Shown here: in pieces, positions 24,012-30,991 of the stretch | How positions within the stretch are numbered: the stretch's first letter is position 1 | Layout of the letters: the number at the start of each line of letters is the position of its first letter | From: JBBTVO01 sp038063195 | Lineage (GTDB): Bacteria > Patescibacteriota > Microgenomatia > Levybacterales > UBA12049 | Assembly: GCA_038063195.1 (NCBI GenBank) | Contig: JBBTVO010000003.1 | Span: 1 to 64,000, forward strand | DNA length: 64,000 bases | Reading direction: 5' to 3' | The notes under the pieces: generated by a model | The model's input: only the letters and a program-made list of their open reading frames with translations | What the model was told of the DNA's origin: nothing | Database searches by the model: none | Made by a program: the position numbers and the translations under genes

Positions 24012-25118
24012 GTGAATCTTTCTATTGCGATTATCGGATTGCCAAATGTCGGCAAATCCACGCTTTTTAACGCGCTCCTTAAGAAACAGTCCACCTTCGC
24101 TGAAGCTTCGGCGGGACAAGCAGGCTCTGGGATTGCCCGAGTAGGGAATTACCCATTTACCACCATTGAACCAAATGTAGGGATTGTTCCTGTGCCCGAT
24201 GACAGACTCGAAAAGCTTGCGGAAATTACAAAAGAAGAAGAAGGAATGCAAAATTTGCCTCCCATAAAACCTGCAATTGTAAAATTTATCGATATTGCGG
24301 GGCTCGTAAAAGGCGCGTCTCAGGGCGAAGGCCTTGGAAATAAATTCTTATCACACATACGTGAAGCAGATATTATATGTCACGTCCAGAGATATTTTAA
24401 GGATCCCAACATAGTCCATGTTTCAGATGAGCCCAAGCCTCAAGATGATAAAATAACTATCAACACCGAACTTATTTTGGCAGATCTTGAGACTCTTATC
24501 AAGCAGCTTCCGCCAAGAAAAACCACAAAAGAGGATAGAATTCGCTGGCAGGTAATAGTAACTCTTCGGAACGAGCTTAATAACGGAATTTTGGCAAAAG
24601 ACGTAAAGCTTACAGAGGAAGAAAAGGAAATGGCAAAAAATCTCAATCTTATTACAGCAAAGCCCACTTTTTTCATCGCAAATGTAGGAGAAGAAGATCT
24701 TAAAAAAGATTTTGGAAAAGATACTATTGCGGTAAGTGCTAAGACCGAAGCAGAACTTGCGGAGCTATCTGCCGGTGAACAGAGAGAATACTTAAACAGT
24801 TTAGGATTAAAACAATCTGGACTCGAGAGAGTAATTGAGAAAGGTTATGAAATGCTTGGACTAATTTCATTCCTCACGGCAGGAGAGAAAGAAGTGCGGG
24901 CGTGGACCATAGAAAAGGATATGAATGCGGTCGATGCCGCGGGAGTAATTCATACTGATTTTTCCAAGAAATTTATAAAGGCGGAAATTGCGGCTTATCA
25001 CGAATTTGTCGAAAATAACGGATGGAGAGGAAGTAGGGCGAATGGTAAAACCCGCTTTGAAGGCCGCGATTACATCATGCACGACGGCGACGTGGTGGAG
25101 TTTAAAATAGGAAGCTAA
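24012..25118 (+). CDS. ychF: YchF/OLA1 family ribosome-associated ATPase with peptide insert
   Basis: Obg-like P-loop NTPase that binds ribosomes and hydrolyses ATP. 368 residues from GTG: G1 motif GLPNVGKST at 9-17, switch region NYPFTTIEPNVGIVPVPD, G3 DIAGLVKGASQGEGLGN, NVGEED in place of NKxD, and a C-terminal TGS domain (FSKKFIKAEIAAYHEF ... MHDGDVVEFKIG). Between the P-loop helix and the switch region is the extra STFAEASAGQAGSGI (about residues 27-41), encoded by a palindromic stretch, where homologues have only a few residues. The 3' end overlaps the convergent DUF218 gene by 4 bases. Confidence 0.93.
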   Translation: MNLSIAIIGLPNVGKSTLFNALLKKQSTFAEASAGQAGSGIARVGNYPFTTIEPNVGIVPVPDDRLEKLAEITKEEEGMQNLPPIKPAIVKFIDIAGLVKGASQGEGLGNKFLSHIREADIICHVQRYFKDPNIVHVSDEPKPQDDKITINTELILADLETLIKQLPPRKTTKEDRIRWQVIVTLRNELNNGILAKDVKLTEEEKEMAKNLNLITAKPTFFIANVGEEDLKKDFGKDTIAVSAKTEAELAELSAGEQREYLNSLGLKQSGLERVIEKGYEMLGLISFLTAGEKEVRAWTIEKDMNAVDAAGVIHTDFSKKFIKAEIAAYHEFVENNGWRGSRANGKTRFEGRDYIMHDGDVVEFKIGS

Positions 25119-25771
25119 GCTTTATTGGGGTTCCTTGAAATTCTAGTAACTATGCTTAAAAGTTGAGGTGATAACGGGAATCTTTGCAATCTTAATCCTG
25201 CTTTTTCTCTTTCGGTCTCCCTTCTTACCAGCTCGCCCTTACGATAATTTTCAACAAATGTTGGTCTTGATTCTTCAAGAATTTCGTCTGACTTAAATAC
25301 CCAATCTATATCTACACCAGCTCTTTCGAAAAGATATTCAGCTCTTTTAAGATGAAAGCCGACAGTGAGTAATCCCATGTTTTTATAACCTTTGTCCTTC
25401 TGTATCCGTTTAAATTTACTTGCGTTCGTCCATGTATCCAATGATTCCTCCTCGAGTAGCACATCCTCATCAGGAATAGATGGGAAAATTCTAAGGAGTT
25501 GTCTTTTCATTGCTTCTGCCTCCGAAGGAACATTTTTGCCGGAAGTATGGCCGGTAGAAAATATAATTTTTCCAGTCAGGCCTGCTTTATAAATTATTCC
25601 AGCAGCAAGAACATTGATTCTTGAATGAGGACTTAGATTGAATCTTTGATTTCTCACTCTCTCCGGAGTCCAATCTACGCCTATATTTTTTCCAAGTACG
25701 ACAAGGGGATCCATTTTGCCTTGAAGTTCTGCCTCGAGTCGCGCTCGCGTTTCTGGCCTCATCATAGGCAC
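25115..25771 (-). CDS. DUF218 (YdcF/ElyC-like) protein
   Basis: 218 residues. The pattern fits DUF218: DPLVVLGKN near 22, RINVLAAGIIYKAG, IIFSTGHTSGKNVPSEAEAMK, a loop DEDVLLEEESLDTWTNA, and TVGFHLKRAEYLFERAG. The family includes envelope biogenesis and vancomycin-related proteins with unknown chemistry. This copy lacks the N-terminal membrane helix common in the family, so it is predicted cytosolic. Confidence 0.75.
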   Translation of the reverse strand: MPMMRPETRARLEAELQGKMDPLVVLGKNIGVDWTPERVRNQRFNLSPHSRINVLAAGIIYKAGLTGKIIFSTGHTSGKNVPSEAEAMKRQLLRIFPSIPDEDVLLEEESLDTWTNASKFKRIQKDKGYKNMGLLTVGFHLKRAEYLFERAGVDIDWVFKSDEILEESRPTFVENYRKGELVRRETEREKAGLRLQRFPLSPQLLSIVTRISRNPNKA

Positions 25772-25810
25772 AGATTATATCCCGGATTATAAGATTTGTC
25801 AAATGATATA

Positions 25811-25839
25811 TTGCAATTTTGAGGCTCAGATGGTAGGAT
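25811..25839 (+). promoter_or_regulatory. Promoter of the rpsF operon
   Basis: TTGCAA (25811-25816), 17-base spacer, TAGGAT (25834-25839). Transcription would begin at about 25846, exactly at the foot of the leader hairpin. Confidence 0.6.
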
Positions 25840-25846
25840 TAGAAAA

Positions 25847-25879
25847 CTCCCCGCCGCTGCGATTGCAGCTTTGAAGGAG
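25847..25879 (+). promoter_or_regulatory. Putative S6:S18-binding leader RNA motif
   Basis: Outer stem CTCC (25847-25850) with GGAG (25876-25879); internal loop CCGCC (25851-25855) facing TTTGAA; inner hairpin GCTGC (25856-25860) with GCAGC (25865-25869). Known rpsF leaders bind the S6:S18 complex through a CCG-containing loop. Here the 3' outer strand is also the Shine-Dalgarno AAGGAG (25874-25879), so binding would hide it and repress the operon. Confidence 0.6.
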
Positions 25880-25886
25880 CAAGCTT

Positions 25887-26318
25887 ATGCGAGCGTACGA
25901 ATTAATACTTATTCTGCGTCCAACTCTCAAGGACGAGGAGCGAAAAAAATTAGTCAGCACGGTTAAAGATTTTCTGGGAAAGCCGGAGGTTGTTAAAGAA
26001 GATGACTGGGGGCAGAAAACCCTTGCCTACATGATAAAGAAAGAAACCTCAGGTCATTACACCCGTCTTATGCTTGAGATGGAGACAGATATTCCGCAGG
26101 ATTTTGAGAAAAGGCTAATAACTCATGACGGTATTTTAAGACATTTATTTCTAAGGAGAGAAGAGAATGAGAAGAAGCCAAGTGTAAAAGCAGAAGCTCC
26201 AAAAGCTATGGCTTCAAAACCCTCCGCTTCCGCCAAGGTTCCAACGGACAAGGCCAAAAAAGCAGCATCAAAGCCCACAAAGCAAAAGCAAAAACCAATA
26301 AAACAAAAAAGTAACTAG
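25887..26318 (+). CDS. rpsF: Ribosomal protein bS6
   Basis: Small-subunit protein at the platform, partner of bS18. The core (residues 1-100) has the S6 pattern MRAYELILILRP ... DWGQKTLAYMIKKETSGHYTRLMLE and RLITHDGILRHLFLRRE. A 45-residue Lys/Ala/Pro-rich tail follows, longer than usual. The strong AAGGAG lies 7 bases upstream. First gene of rpsF-ssb-rpsR, the common bacterial order. Confidence 0.95.
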   Translation: MRAYELILILRPTLKDEERKKLVSTVKDFLGKPEVVKEDDWGQKTLAYMIKKETSGHYTRLMLEMETDIPQDFEKRLITHDGILRHLFLRREENEKKPSVKAEAPKAMASKPSASAKVPTDKAKKAASKPTKQKQKPIKQKSN

Positions 26319-26354
26319 TCGCTAGTTGCTAATCGCTATTTTAACTATTTTATT

Positions 26355-26903
26355 ATGGCAAGAAGTCTAAACAGAGTTCAAATTATCGGAAACCTTACGC
26401 GCGATCCCGAGCTTCGATATACTCCCAACGGCACAGCGGTATGCTCATTTTCAGTCGCGACCAATAGGAATTGGACGACAGACTCAGGCGAGAAAAAAGA
26501 AGACGTAGAATTCCACAGGGTGGTTGCGTGGAATAAGCTTGCCGAAATCTGCTCACAGTTTTTGTTAAAGGGAAGAAAAGTTTATATTGAAGGCCGGCTT
26601 TCCACAAGGTCATGGAACGCGCAGGACGGAACTCAGAAAAGTACGACTGAAATTATTATTACCGATATGATACTTCTTGATTCTAGAAGAACAGAGGAAG
26701 AAAAGATTGACGAAGGTGCTTCATCTGCCTCGCCGGAGGATATTAATGAGTCACAGAGAAAATCCGCCAAAGCAAAAGAAGTAAAAGAAAAGAAAGAAGA
26801 CCTGCCTGCTCGCCTCGATTCGGCGGAGCGGGCCGGCAAGGCAGGAAAAAAGGAAGAAGAAACGGCCGAGGAAGAGATTTCCCCCGATGATATTCCCTTT
26901 TAA
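26355..26903 (+). CDS. ssb: Single-stranded DNA-binding protein with palindrome-encoded linker
   Basis: 182 residues: OB fold at 1-110 (NRVQIIGNLTRDPELRYTPNG ... VEFHRVVAWNKLAEIC ... GRKVYIEGRLSTRSW), a charged linker, and the acidic tip PDDIPF that recruits partner proteins. The linker segment LPARLDSAERAGKAG (about 150-164) is encoded by a palindromic stretch (26801-26845), so a short element has been accepted in the disordered linker. Middle gene of rpsF-ssb-rpsR. Confidence 0.95.
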   Translation: MARSLNRVQIIGNLTRDPELRYTPNGTAVCSFSVATNRNWTTDSGEKKEDVEFHRVVAWNKLAEICSQFLLKGRKVYIEGRLSTRSWNAQDGTQKSTTEIIITDMILLDSRRTEEEKIDEGASSASPEDINESQRKSAKAKEVKEKKEDLPARLDSAERAGKAGKKEEETAEEEISPDDIPF

Positions 26904-27012
26904 ATTAGTAAATAGATACTAGTTAATAGATAATAGTTGTAAAAACACCTACGAATTGGTAAAATGATGTCTTACTGGTATCTAGTATCTAATTTCTATT
27001 ATCTATTTTTTT

Positions 27013-27255
27013 ATGGCAAGAAAAAGGTCAAGAATAAAAGTTATCAGAGTAAAAGAAGCGTGCTACTTCTGTAAAAACGAAAAGAGCCCTTCGTACGGCG
27101 ACGTCTCAACGCTTAGGAGATTTTTGAGCGAAAGGAATAAAATCCTATCCCGGGCCCGAAGCGGTGTTTGCTCCAAGCATCAGCGTGATCTTTCAAAGAG
27201 TATTAAGCACGCAAGACATTTGGCACTTTTGCCTTTTACGGCAAATGAAATGTAA
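27013..27255 (+). CDS. rpsR: Ribosomal protein bS18
   Basis: 80 residues. The core GDVSTLRRFLSERNKILSRARSGVCSKHQRDLSKSIKHARHLALLPF is characteristic. It carries a putative zinc site, Cys17 and Cys20 (CYFC) with Cys53 and His56, in place of the usual basic N terminus. Partner of bS6 encoded two genes upstream. Confidence 0.93.
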   Translation: MARKRSRIKVIRVKEACYFCKNEKSPSYGDVSTLRRFLSERNKILSRARSGVCSKHQRDLSKSIKHARHLALLPFTANEM

Positions 27256-27256
27256 A

Positions 27257-27300
27257 ATTAACTTATAACTTATAACTAATAACTTATAACTAATAACTAC
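27257..27300 (+). repeat. Degenerate short tandem repeat TAACTTATAAC
   Basis: Four to five imperfect copies of AACTTATAACT/AATAACT fill the gap between rpsR and the next gene. Similar word-repeats of other composition fill 26317-26343, 26905-26935 and 26977-27010. Confidence 0.6.
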
Positions 27301-27304
27301 ACTT

Positions 27305-28063
27305 ATGACTTCACTGTCCATAAAACTCGAAAATGGCTTTTCTCCAAAAGTAAAAGCAGGTGACAAAGTCGCAGTCGGACAGCTTTTGGCTGAAAAAAGC
27401 ATCAAAGGCACTGACCACGAGATTCATATTGCGAGACTTCTTGAAGTTCCTCCCCAAATTTCTTCAAAATTTGTTATCAAAAGACCCGGCGACCGTGTAG
27501 GACAGGGCGCTATAGTTGCTGTAAAAAAAGGTGCACTTGGAATGGGAGGCAAAAAAGCTGTAAGTCCTATTGAAGGGACTGTTTTTAAATTCGAAAACGA
27601 GACAGGAATTTTGACAATAAGGTCATCTACTGAGTCTCAAATAGAAAATTTATTCTCACCAGTTGATGGAGAAGTTGCGGTATGCGATAATGAGAAAATT
27701 ACTATAAAAACCCAGAAGGGAGTAATTGCCGCAAGTGTTGTTTTGGGTGTAGGCAGTTTTGAAGCAGAGCTGTATGTGGTAAAAGGTGATGAGGTAAGCT
27801 CGGCCGATTTGAAAAGTGACCTTAAAGGAAAAGTTGTCGTAGGCAAATCCCTGGACAGGGAGGTAATTGCCAAATCCCTGGGGCTTGGCGCAAAAGGTGT
27901 TATAGGAGGAAATATAAACGAGGAAGATATTGCCGATCTTAAAGCACGGATGACCAGGACTCCAATATTTGTAGTGAGTGATGAGGATATTGAAAAGATA
28001 ATAAAGTCAGATGGAAAGAAGATATATCTTGATACGGAAAAAAAGACTTTAATCTCACAATGA
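27305..28063 (+). CDS. Barrel-sandwich-domain hypothetical protein
   Basis: 252 residues, cytosolic. The N terminus (ENGFSPKVKAGDKVAVGQLLAE) and a second copy around residue 110 (LFSPVDGEVAVCDNEKITIKT) have the biotinyl-lipoyl/RnfC-like hammerhead pattern with Gly-Asp turns. The C-terminal half (LKGKVVVGKSLDREVIAKSLGLGAKGVIGG) looks like a Rossmann-type domain. No function assigned; coupled to ctpA by a 4-base overlap. Confidence 0.6.
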   Translation: MTSLSIKLENGFSPKVKAGDKVAVGQLLAEKSIKGTDHEIHIARLLEVPPQISSKFVIKRPGDRVGQGAIVAVKKGALGMGGKKAVSPIEGTVFKFENETGILTIRSSTESQIENLFSPVDGEVAVCDNEKITIKTQKGVIAASVVLGVGSFEAELYVVKGDEVSSADLKSDLKGKVVVGKSLDREVIAKSLGLGAKGVIGGNINEEDIADLKARMTRTPIFVVSDEDIEKIIKSDGKKIYLDTEKKTLISQ

Positions 28064-29328
28064 ACAAAACACGGAAACTTCAGTTCATAATATTAATTTT
28101 AATAACTTTTTTCCTTGGGTACTTTATAGGAACTTCAAAGATAAGCGTTGACTGGAAAAATTACAAACCCACTCTTTCTGTTACAAGCAAAGAGCCTCCG
28201 GCGGGAGTCAGTGCCGACTTTTCAAATTTCTGGGCAGTATGGCAGGGAGTAAATGATAAGTATTATGACAAGACAAAAGTCGATCCCCAAAAGATGCTCA
28301 ATGGCGCAATTTCGGGAATGCTCGGAGCGCTTGATGATCCATTCACGCTTTACCTTCCGCCTGTTTCAAATAATGATTTTAAGCAGGGAATGGCAGGTGA
28401 GTTCTCGGGAATAGGTGCTGAGCTTGGAACGCGCGATAACAAGATTGTTGTTATCTCGCCGCTCTCGGACAGTCCTGCAATCAAAGCGGGTGTGAAACCG
28501 GAAGACATGATCCTTAAAGTTGACGGAGCATCGACTCAGGGATGGACTCTTTCTCAAACTGTGAGTAAAATCAGGGGTCCTAAGGGAACTTCTGTCACGC
28601 TTAATATTCAGCACAAAGATTCTAAGACCGCAATCGATGTAAAAATAGTAAGAGGTGTGATTACAGTAAAAAGTATTGACGGATATGTAAAGAAAATAAA
28701 GGATGTTACAGGAATTAAAATGACTGATTCAATTAAAGCCGGCGGAGAAAAAGAAATTATGTATCTTAAGCTTTCCCAATTTGGTGATAAGACCAATTCA
28801 GACTGGGAGGCTCTAATAAACCAGCTGAATTTAAAAGTCCAGAATAATCCAAATTTCAAAGGAATTATTCTAGACCTTCGGAACAATCCCGGAGGTTATC
28901 TTACAGATGCCGCATTTATCACGTCAGAATTTATAGAGAAAGGTCAGCCTGTGGTAATGCAGGAAGAAAGCGGCGGAGGAAGGACTAAGCTCAATGCGGA
29001 CAGACGCGGACTTCTTCTTACCCAGCCGCTTGTAGTTCTTATAAATAAAGGAAGCGCTTCGGCAAGCGAGATAGTTTCAGGAGCGCTCCGTGACTACAAA
29101 AGAGCAAAGCTTGTGGGAGAGACATCTTTTGGAAAAGGTACTGTCCAGCAGGCACAGGATTTGGGCGGGGGTGCCGGAGTCCATATAACTATTGCCAAAT
29201 GGCTTACTCCAAAAGGTACATGGGTGAATGGCAAAGGTCTTGACCCTGACATAAAAGTTACACCCGACACTAAGGATCAGGCCCATGACCTACAGCTTGA
29301 AAAAGCCATAGAAGAACTGCTAGAATAA
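28060..29328 (+). CDS. C-terminal processing peptidase (S41)
   Basis: 422 residues: a membrane anchor at about 8-23, an N-terminal helical region, a PDZ domain (about 110-195, FSGIGAELGTRDNKIVVISPLSDSPA), and the S41 protease core. The catalytic dyad is Ser334 (SASASE) and Lys359 (SFGKGTVQ), with Gln363. CtpA-type proteases trim or degrade exported proteins outside the membrane. Overlaps the upstream gene by ATGA. Confidence 0.93.
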   Translation: MNKTRKLQFIILILITFFLGYFIGTSKISVDWKNYKPTLSVTSKEPPAGVSADFSNFWAVWQGVNDKYYDKTKVDPQKMLNGAISGMLGALDDPFTLYLPPVSNNDFKQGMAGEFSGIGAELGTRDNKIVVISPLSDSPAIKAGVKPEDMILKVDGASTQGWTLSQTVSKIRGPKGTSVTLNIQHKDSKTAIDVKIVRGVITVKSIDGYVKKIKDVTGIKMTDSIKAGGEKEIMYLKLSQFGDKTNSDWEALINQLNLKVQNNPNFKGIILDLRNNPGGYLTDAAFITSEFIEKGQPVVMQEESGGGRTKLNADRRGLLLTQPLVVLINKGSASASEIVSGALRDYKRAKLVGETSFGKGTVQQAQDLGGGAGVHITIAKWLTPKGTWVNGKGLDPDIKVTPDTKDQAHDLQLEKAIEELLE

Positions 29329-29364
29329 CCCGCTCATTTCTTAAAATTTAAAATTATTTTGTTC

Positions 29365-29394
29365 AAATACTAATATACTAGTATATTAGTATTT
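29365..29394. promoter_or_regulatory. Perfect 30-base palindrome upstream of murB
   Basis: Arms of 15 bases (AAATACTAATATACT and its complement) with no spacer, about 65 bases upstream of the murB promoter and 37 bases after ctpA. No T-run follows, so an operator or cruciform site is more likely than a terminator. Confidence 0.55.
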
Positions 29395-29434
29395 ATAGCT
29401 TAGATTTTGGGATCGGTTTCTGTATGTTTTTTTG

Positions 29435-29464
29435 TTGGCTAAAACATTCTATTTTTAATATAAT
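29435..29464 (+). promoter_or_regulatory. Promoter of murB
   Basis: TTGGCT (29435-29440), 18-base spacer, TATAAT (29459-29464), six bases to the ATG at 29471. Confidence 0.6.
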
Positions 29465-29470
29465 ACTAGG

Positions 29471-30514
29471 ATGATAAAGAAGAATGTTTTACTATCGGGT
29501 TTTTCAAGCTACAAGATTGGCGGTCCTGCGAAATATTTCGCAGAGATAGGAAACGAGAAAGATTTAATAGGAGTTTTTAAAAACCCCGAGGTGGCGAAGC
29601 TGTTCCACCTCCCAGGTGGTAAAGGCGTAGTTGTCTTGGGTGGCGGTACCAATGTTCTTATTGATGACAAAGGATATGATGGATTAGTCATCTTAAACAA
29701 AATTAAACACATAAAAAGAGACGGTTCAGATGTTATCGCCGGCTCAGGTGTTCAGATTGAAGATTTACTCAATTTTTGTATAGAAAATTCTCTGTCCGGC
29801 CTTGAGTGGGCAGGAGGACTGCCGGGAACTTTGGGCGGGGCAGTGCGGGGTAATGCCGGAGCATTCGGGGGAGAAATGAAAGACGTTGTAGTTAAAGTTA
29901 CGAGTTTAAGATTTGATTTTAAGCCTACAAGCGAACTTGCAAGGTCGGACCTTGTCAGCCGAATTGCAAGGTCGGACCTTGTCAGCCGAAATCCTGCAAC
30001 CTCGCAGGTTGGAAGAGAGATTCGGATAAGAAATAAAGACGAGTGCTCGTTTGGTTATAGAAATAGTGTTTTTAAATCACAGGTTTCCGATGAAATTATC
30101 ACAGAGGTGGTTTTAAATTTAAAAAAAGGCGATAGGGAAGCGATTAGGAAGCAAATTGAGGAAAAAATAAATTACAGGAAAGAAAGGCACCCCAGTCTTG
30201 TAAATGAGCCAAATGCAGGGAGCACCTTCAAAAATATTCCAATAGAAAATCTACCAAAAGCTGTGGCTGAAGAATTTAAAGATAAAATCAAGACTGATCC
30301 GTTTCCAGTACTTCCTGTAGTTAAGTTAATCGCAGGAGCGGGGATGACCGGACAAAGAGCGGGAAACATAGTAGTGTCTCCTATACACCCAAATTATTTA
30401 GTAAATATCGGAAAGGGAACTTCTCGGGATGTTTTAAGTTTAATAGATAGAATAAAAAAGGCGGTGAAAGAAAAATACGGGGTAGAATTAGAAGAAGAAA
30501 TAACATTAGTTTAA
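29471..30514 (+). CDS. murB: UDP-N-acetylenolpyruvoylglucosamine reductase with two palindromic inserts
   Basis: FAD enzyme that reduces enolpyruvyl-UDP-GlcNAc to UDP-MurNAc in the cytosol. Motifs: SSYKIGGPAKYF near 12, VVLGGGTNVLID near 54, SGLEWAGGLPGTLGGAVRGNAGAFGGE near 109, FGYRNSVFK near 195, the catalytic-Ser region NEPNAGSTFKN near 240, and a Glu near the C terminus. Two stretches do not belong to the family core: about residues 39-51 (NPEVAKLFHLPGG) and about 153-181, where LARSDLVSR appears twice; both are encoded by palindromic DNA. Confidence 0.92.
   Translation: MIKKNVLLSGFSSYKIGGPAKYFAEIGNEKDLIGVFKNPEVAKLFHLPGGKGVVVLGGGTNVLIDDKGYDGLVILNKIKHIKRDGSDVIAGSGVQIEDLLNFCIENSLSGLEWAGGLPGTLGGAVRGNAGAFGGEMKDVVVKVTSLRFDFKPTSELARSDLVSRIARSDLVSRNPATSQVGREIRIRNKDECSFGYRNSVFKSQVSDEIITEVVLNLKKGDREAIRKQIEEKINYRKERHPSLVNEPNAGSTFKNIPIENLPKAVAEEFKDKIKTDPFPVLPVVKLIAGAGMTGQRAGNIVVSPIHPNYLVNIGKGTSRDVLSLIDRIKKAVKEKYGVELEEEITLV
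29935..30013. repeat. Tandem palindromic insert in murB
   Basis: Two direct copies of a 27-base unit holding the palindrome CAAGGTCGGACCTTG are followed by a third, related palindrome (CAACCTCGCAGGTTG). All are in frame and add about 29 codons. Confidence 0.75.
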
Positions 30515-30546
30515 TTAACCTAATTAATCTAATTGACCTAATTTCT
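30515..30546 (+). repeat. Left flank repeat of the four-helix-bundle gene
   Basis: Imperfect words of AACCTAATTAATCTAATTGACCTAATT type, immediately before the gene. The right flank (30922-30957) is similar in the opposite orientation. Confidence 0.55.
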
Positions 30547-30551
30547 AAACA

Positions 30552-30911
30552 ATGACTAAAAAATCCAATACAAAATATGACCTCGAAGAAAGAACCGCAA
30601 AGTTGGGAGAAGATATTATTAAATTTTGTAAAAAAATTCCAAGAGGACCAGTAACGGATCCATTGATTAATCAATTGGTAAAATGCGGAACAAGCGTTGG
30701 TGCCAATTACTGCGAAGCGGATGATGCTGAGAGCAAACAGGATTTCAGGCATAAAATTGGTATTTGTAAAAAAGAATCTCGGGAAGCAAAGCATTTTCTC
30801 AGAATGATTGAGACTGCAGTGCCTGTACTAAAAGAAGAGATAAGGCCATTATGGCAGGAAGCAAAAGAATTAAACTTGATTTTTAATTCAATTTATATAA
30901 AAGTTAGATGA
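30552..30911 (+). CDS. Four-helix-bundle protein (23S rRNA IVS/S23 family)
   Basis: 119 residues. Matches the S23/IVP family: an N-terminal DLEERTAKLGEDIIKFCKKIP, then QLVKCGTSVGANYCEADDAES and FRHKIGICKKESREAKHFLRMI. Members form pentameric four-helix bundles, are found inside intervening sequences of 23S rRNA genes and, as Avd, in diversity-generating retroelements; their function is otherwise unknown. Here it stands between murB and a surface protein, enclosed by inverted AATTAGG-type repeats. This looks like a small mobile unit. Confidence 0.88.
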   Translation: MTKKSNTKYDLEERTAKLGEDIIKFCKKIPRGPVTDPLINQLVKCGTSVGANYCEADDAESKQDFRHKIGICKKESREAKHFLRMIETAVPVLKEEIRPLWQEAKELNLIFNSIYIKVR

Positions 30912-30921
30912 TTGGGACCTA

Positions 30922-30957
30922 TTTAGGTTAATTAGGGTAATTAGTGCAATTAGGTCA
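30922..30957 (+). repeat. Right flank repeat of the four-helix-bundle gene
   Basis: TTAGGTTAATTAGGGTAATT and following, the approximate reverse complement of the left flank. Together they bracket the gene. Confidence 0.55.
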
Positions 30958-30991
30958 AGTTGCTCCTTAAGCGAAGCTTAAGGAGCAACTT
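30957..30991. repeat. Strong hairpin at the 3' end of the surface-protein gene
   Basis: 16-base perfect stem AAGTTGCTCCTTAAGC with a GAA loop. It includes the last four codons and stop of the minus-strand surface protein. No T-run follows in either direction, so it could protect the mRNA end or be another palindromic element. Confidence 0.65.

Noticed and set aside
30957..30991. Intrinsic terminator for the surface-protein gene
   Set aside because: The stem is strong, but no U-run follows on either strand, so it is listed as a hairpin only.
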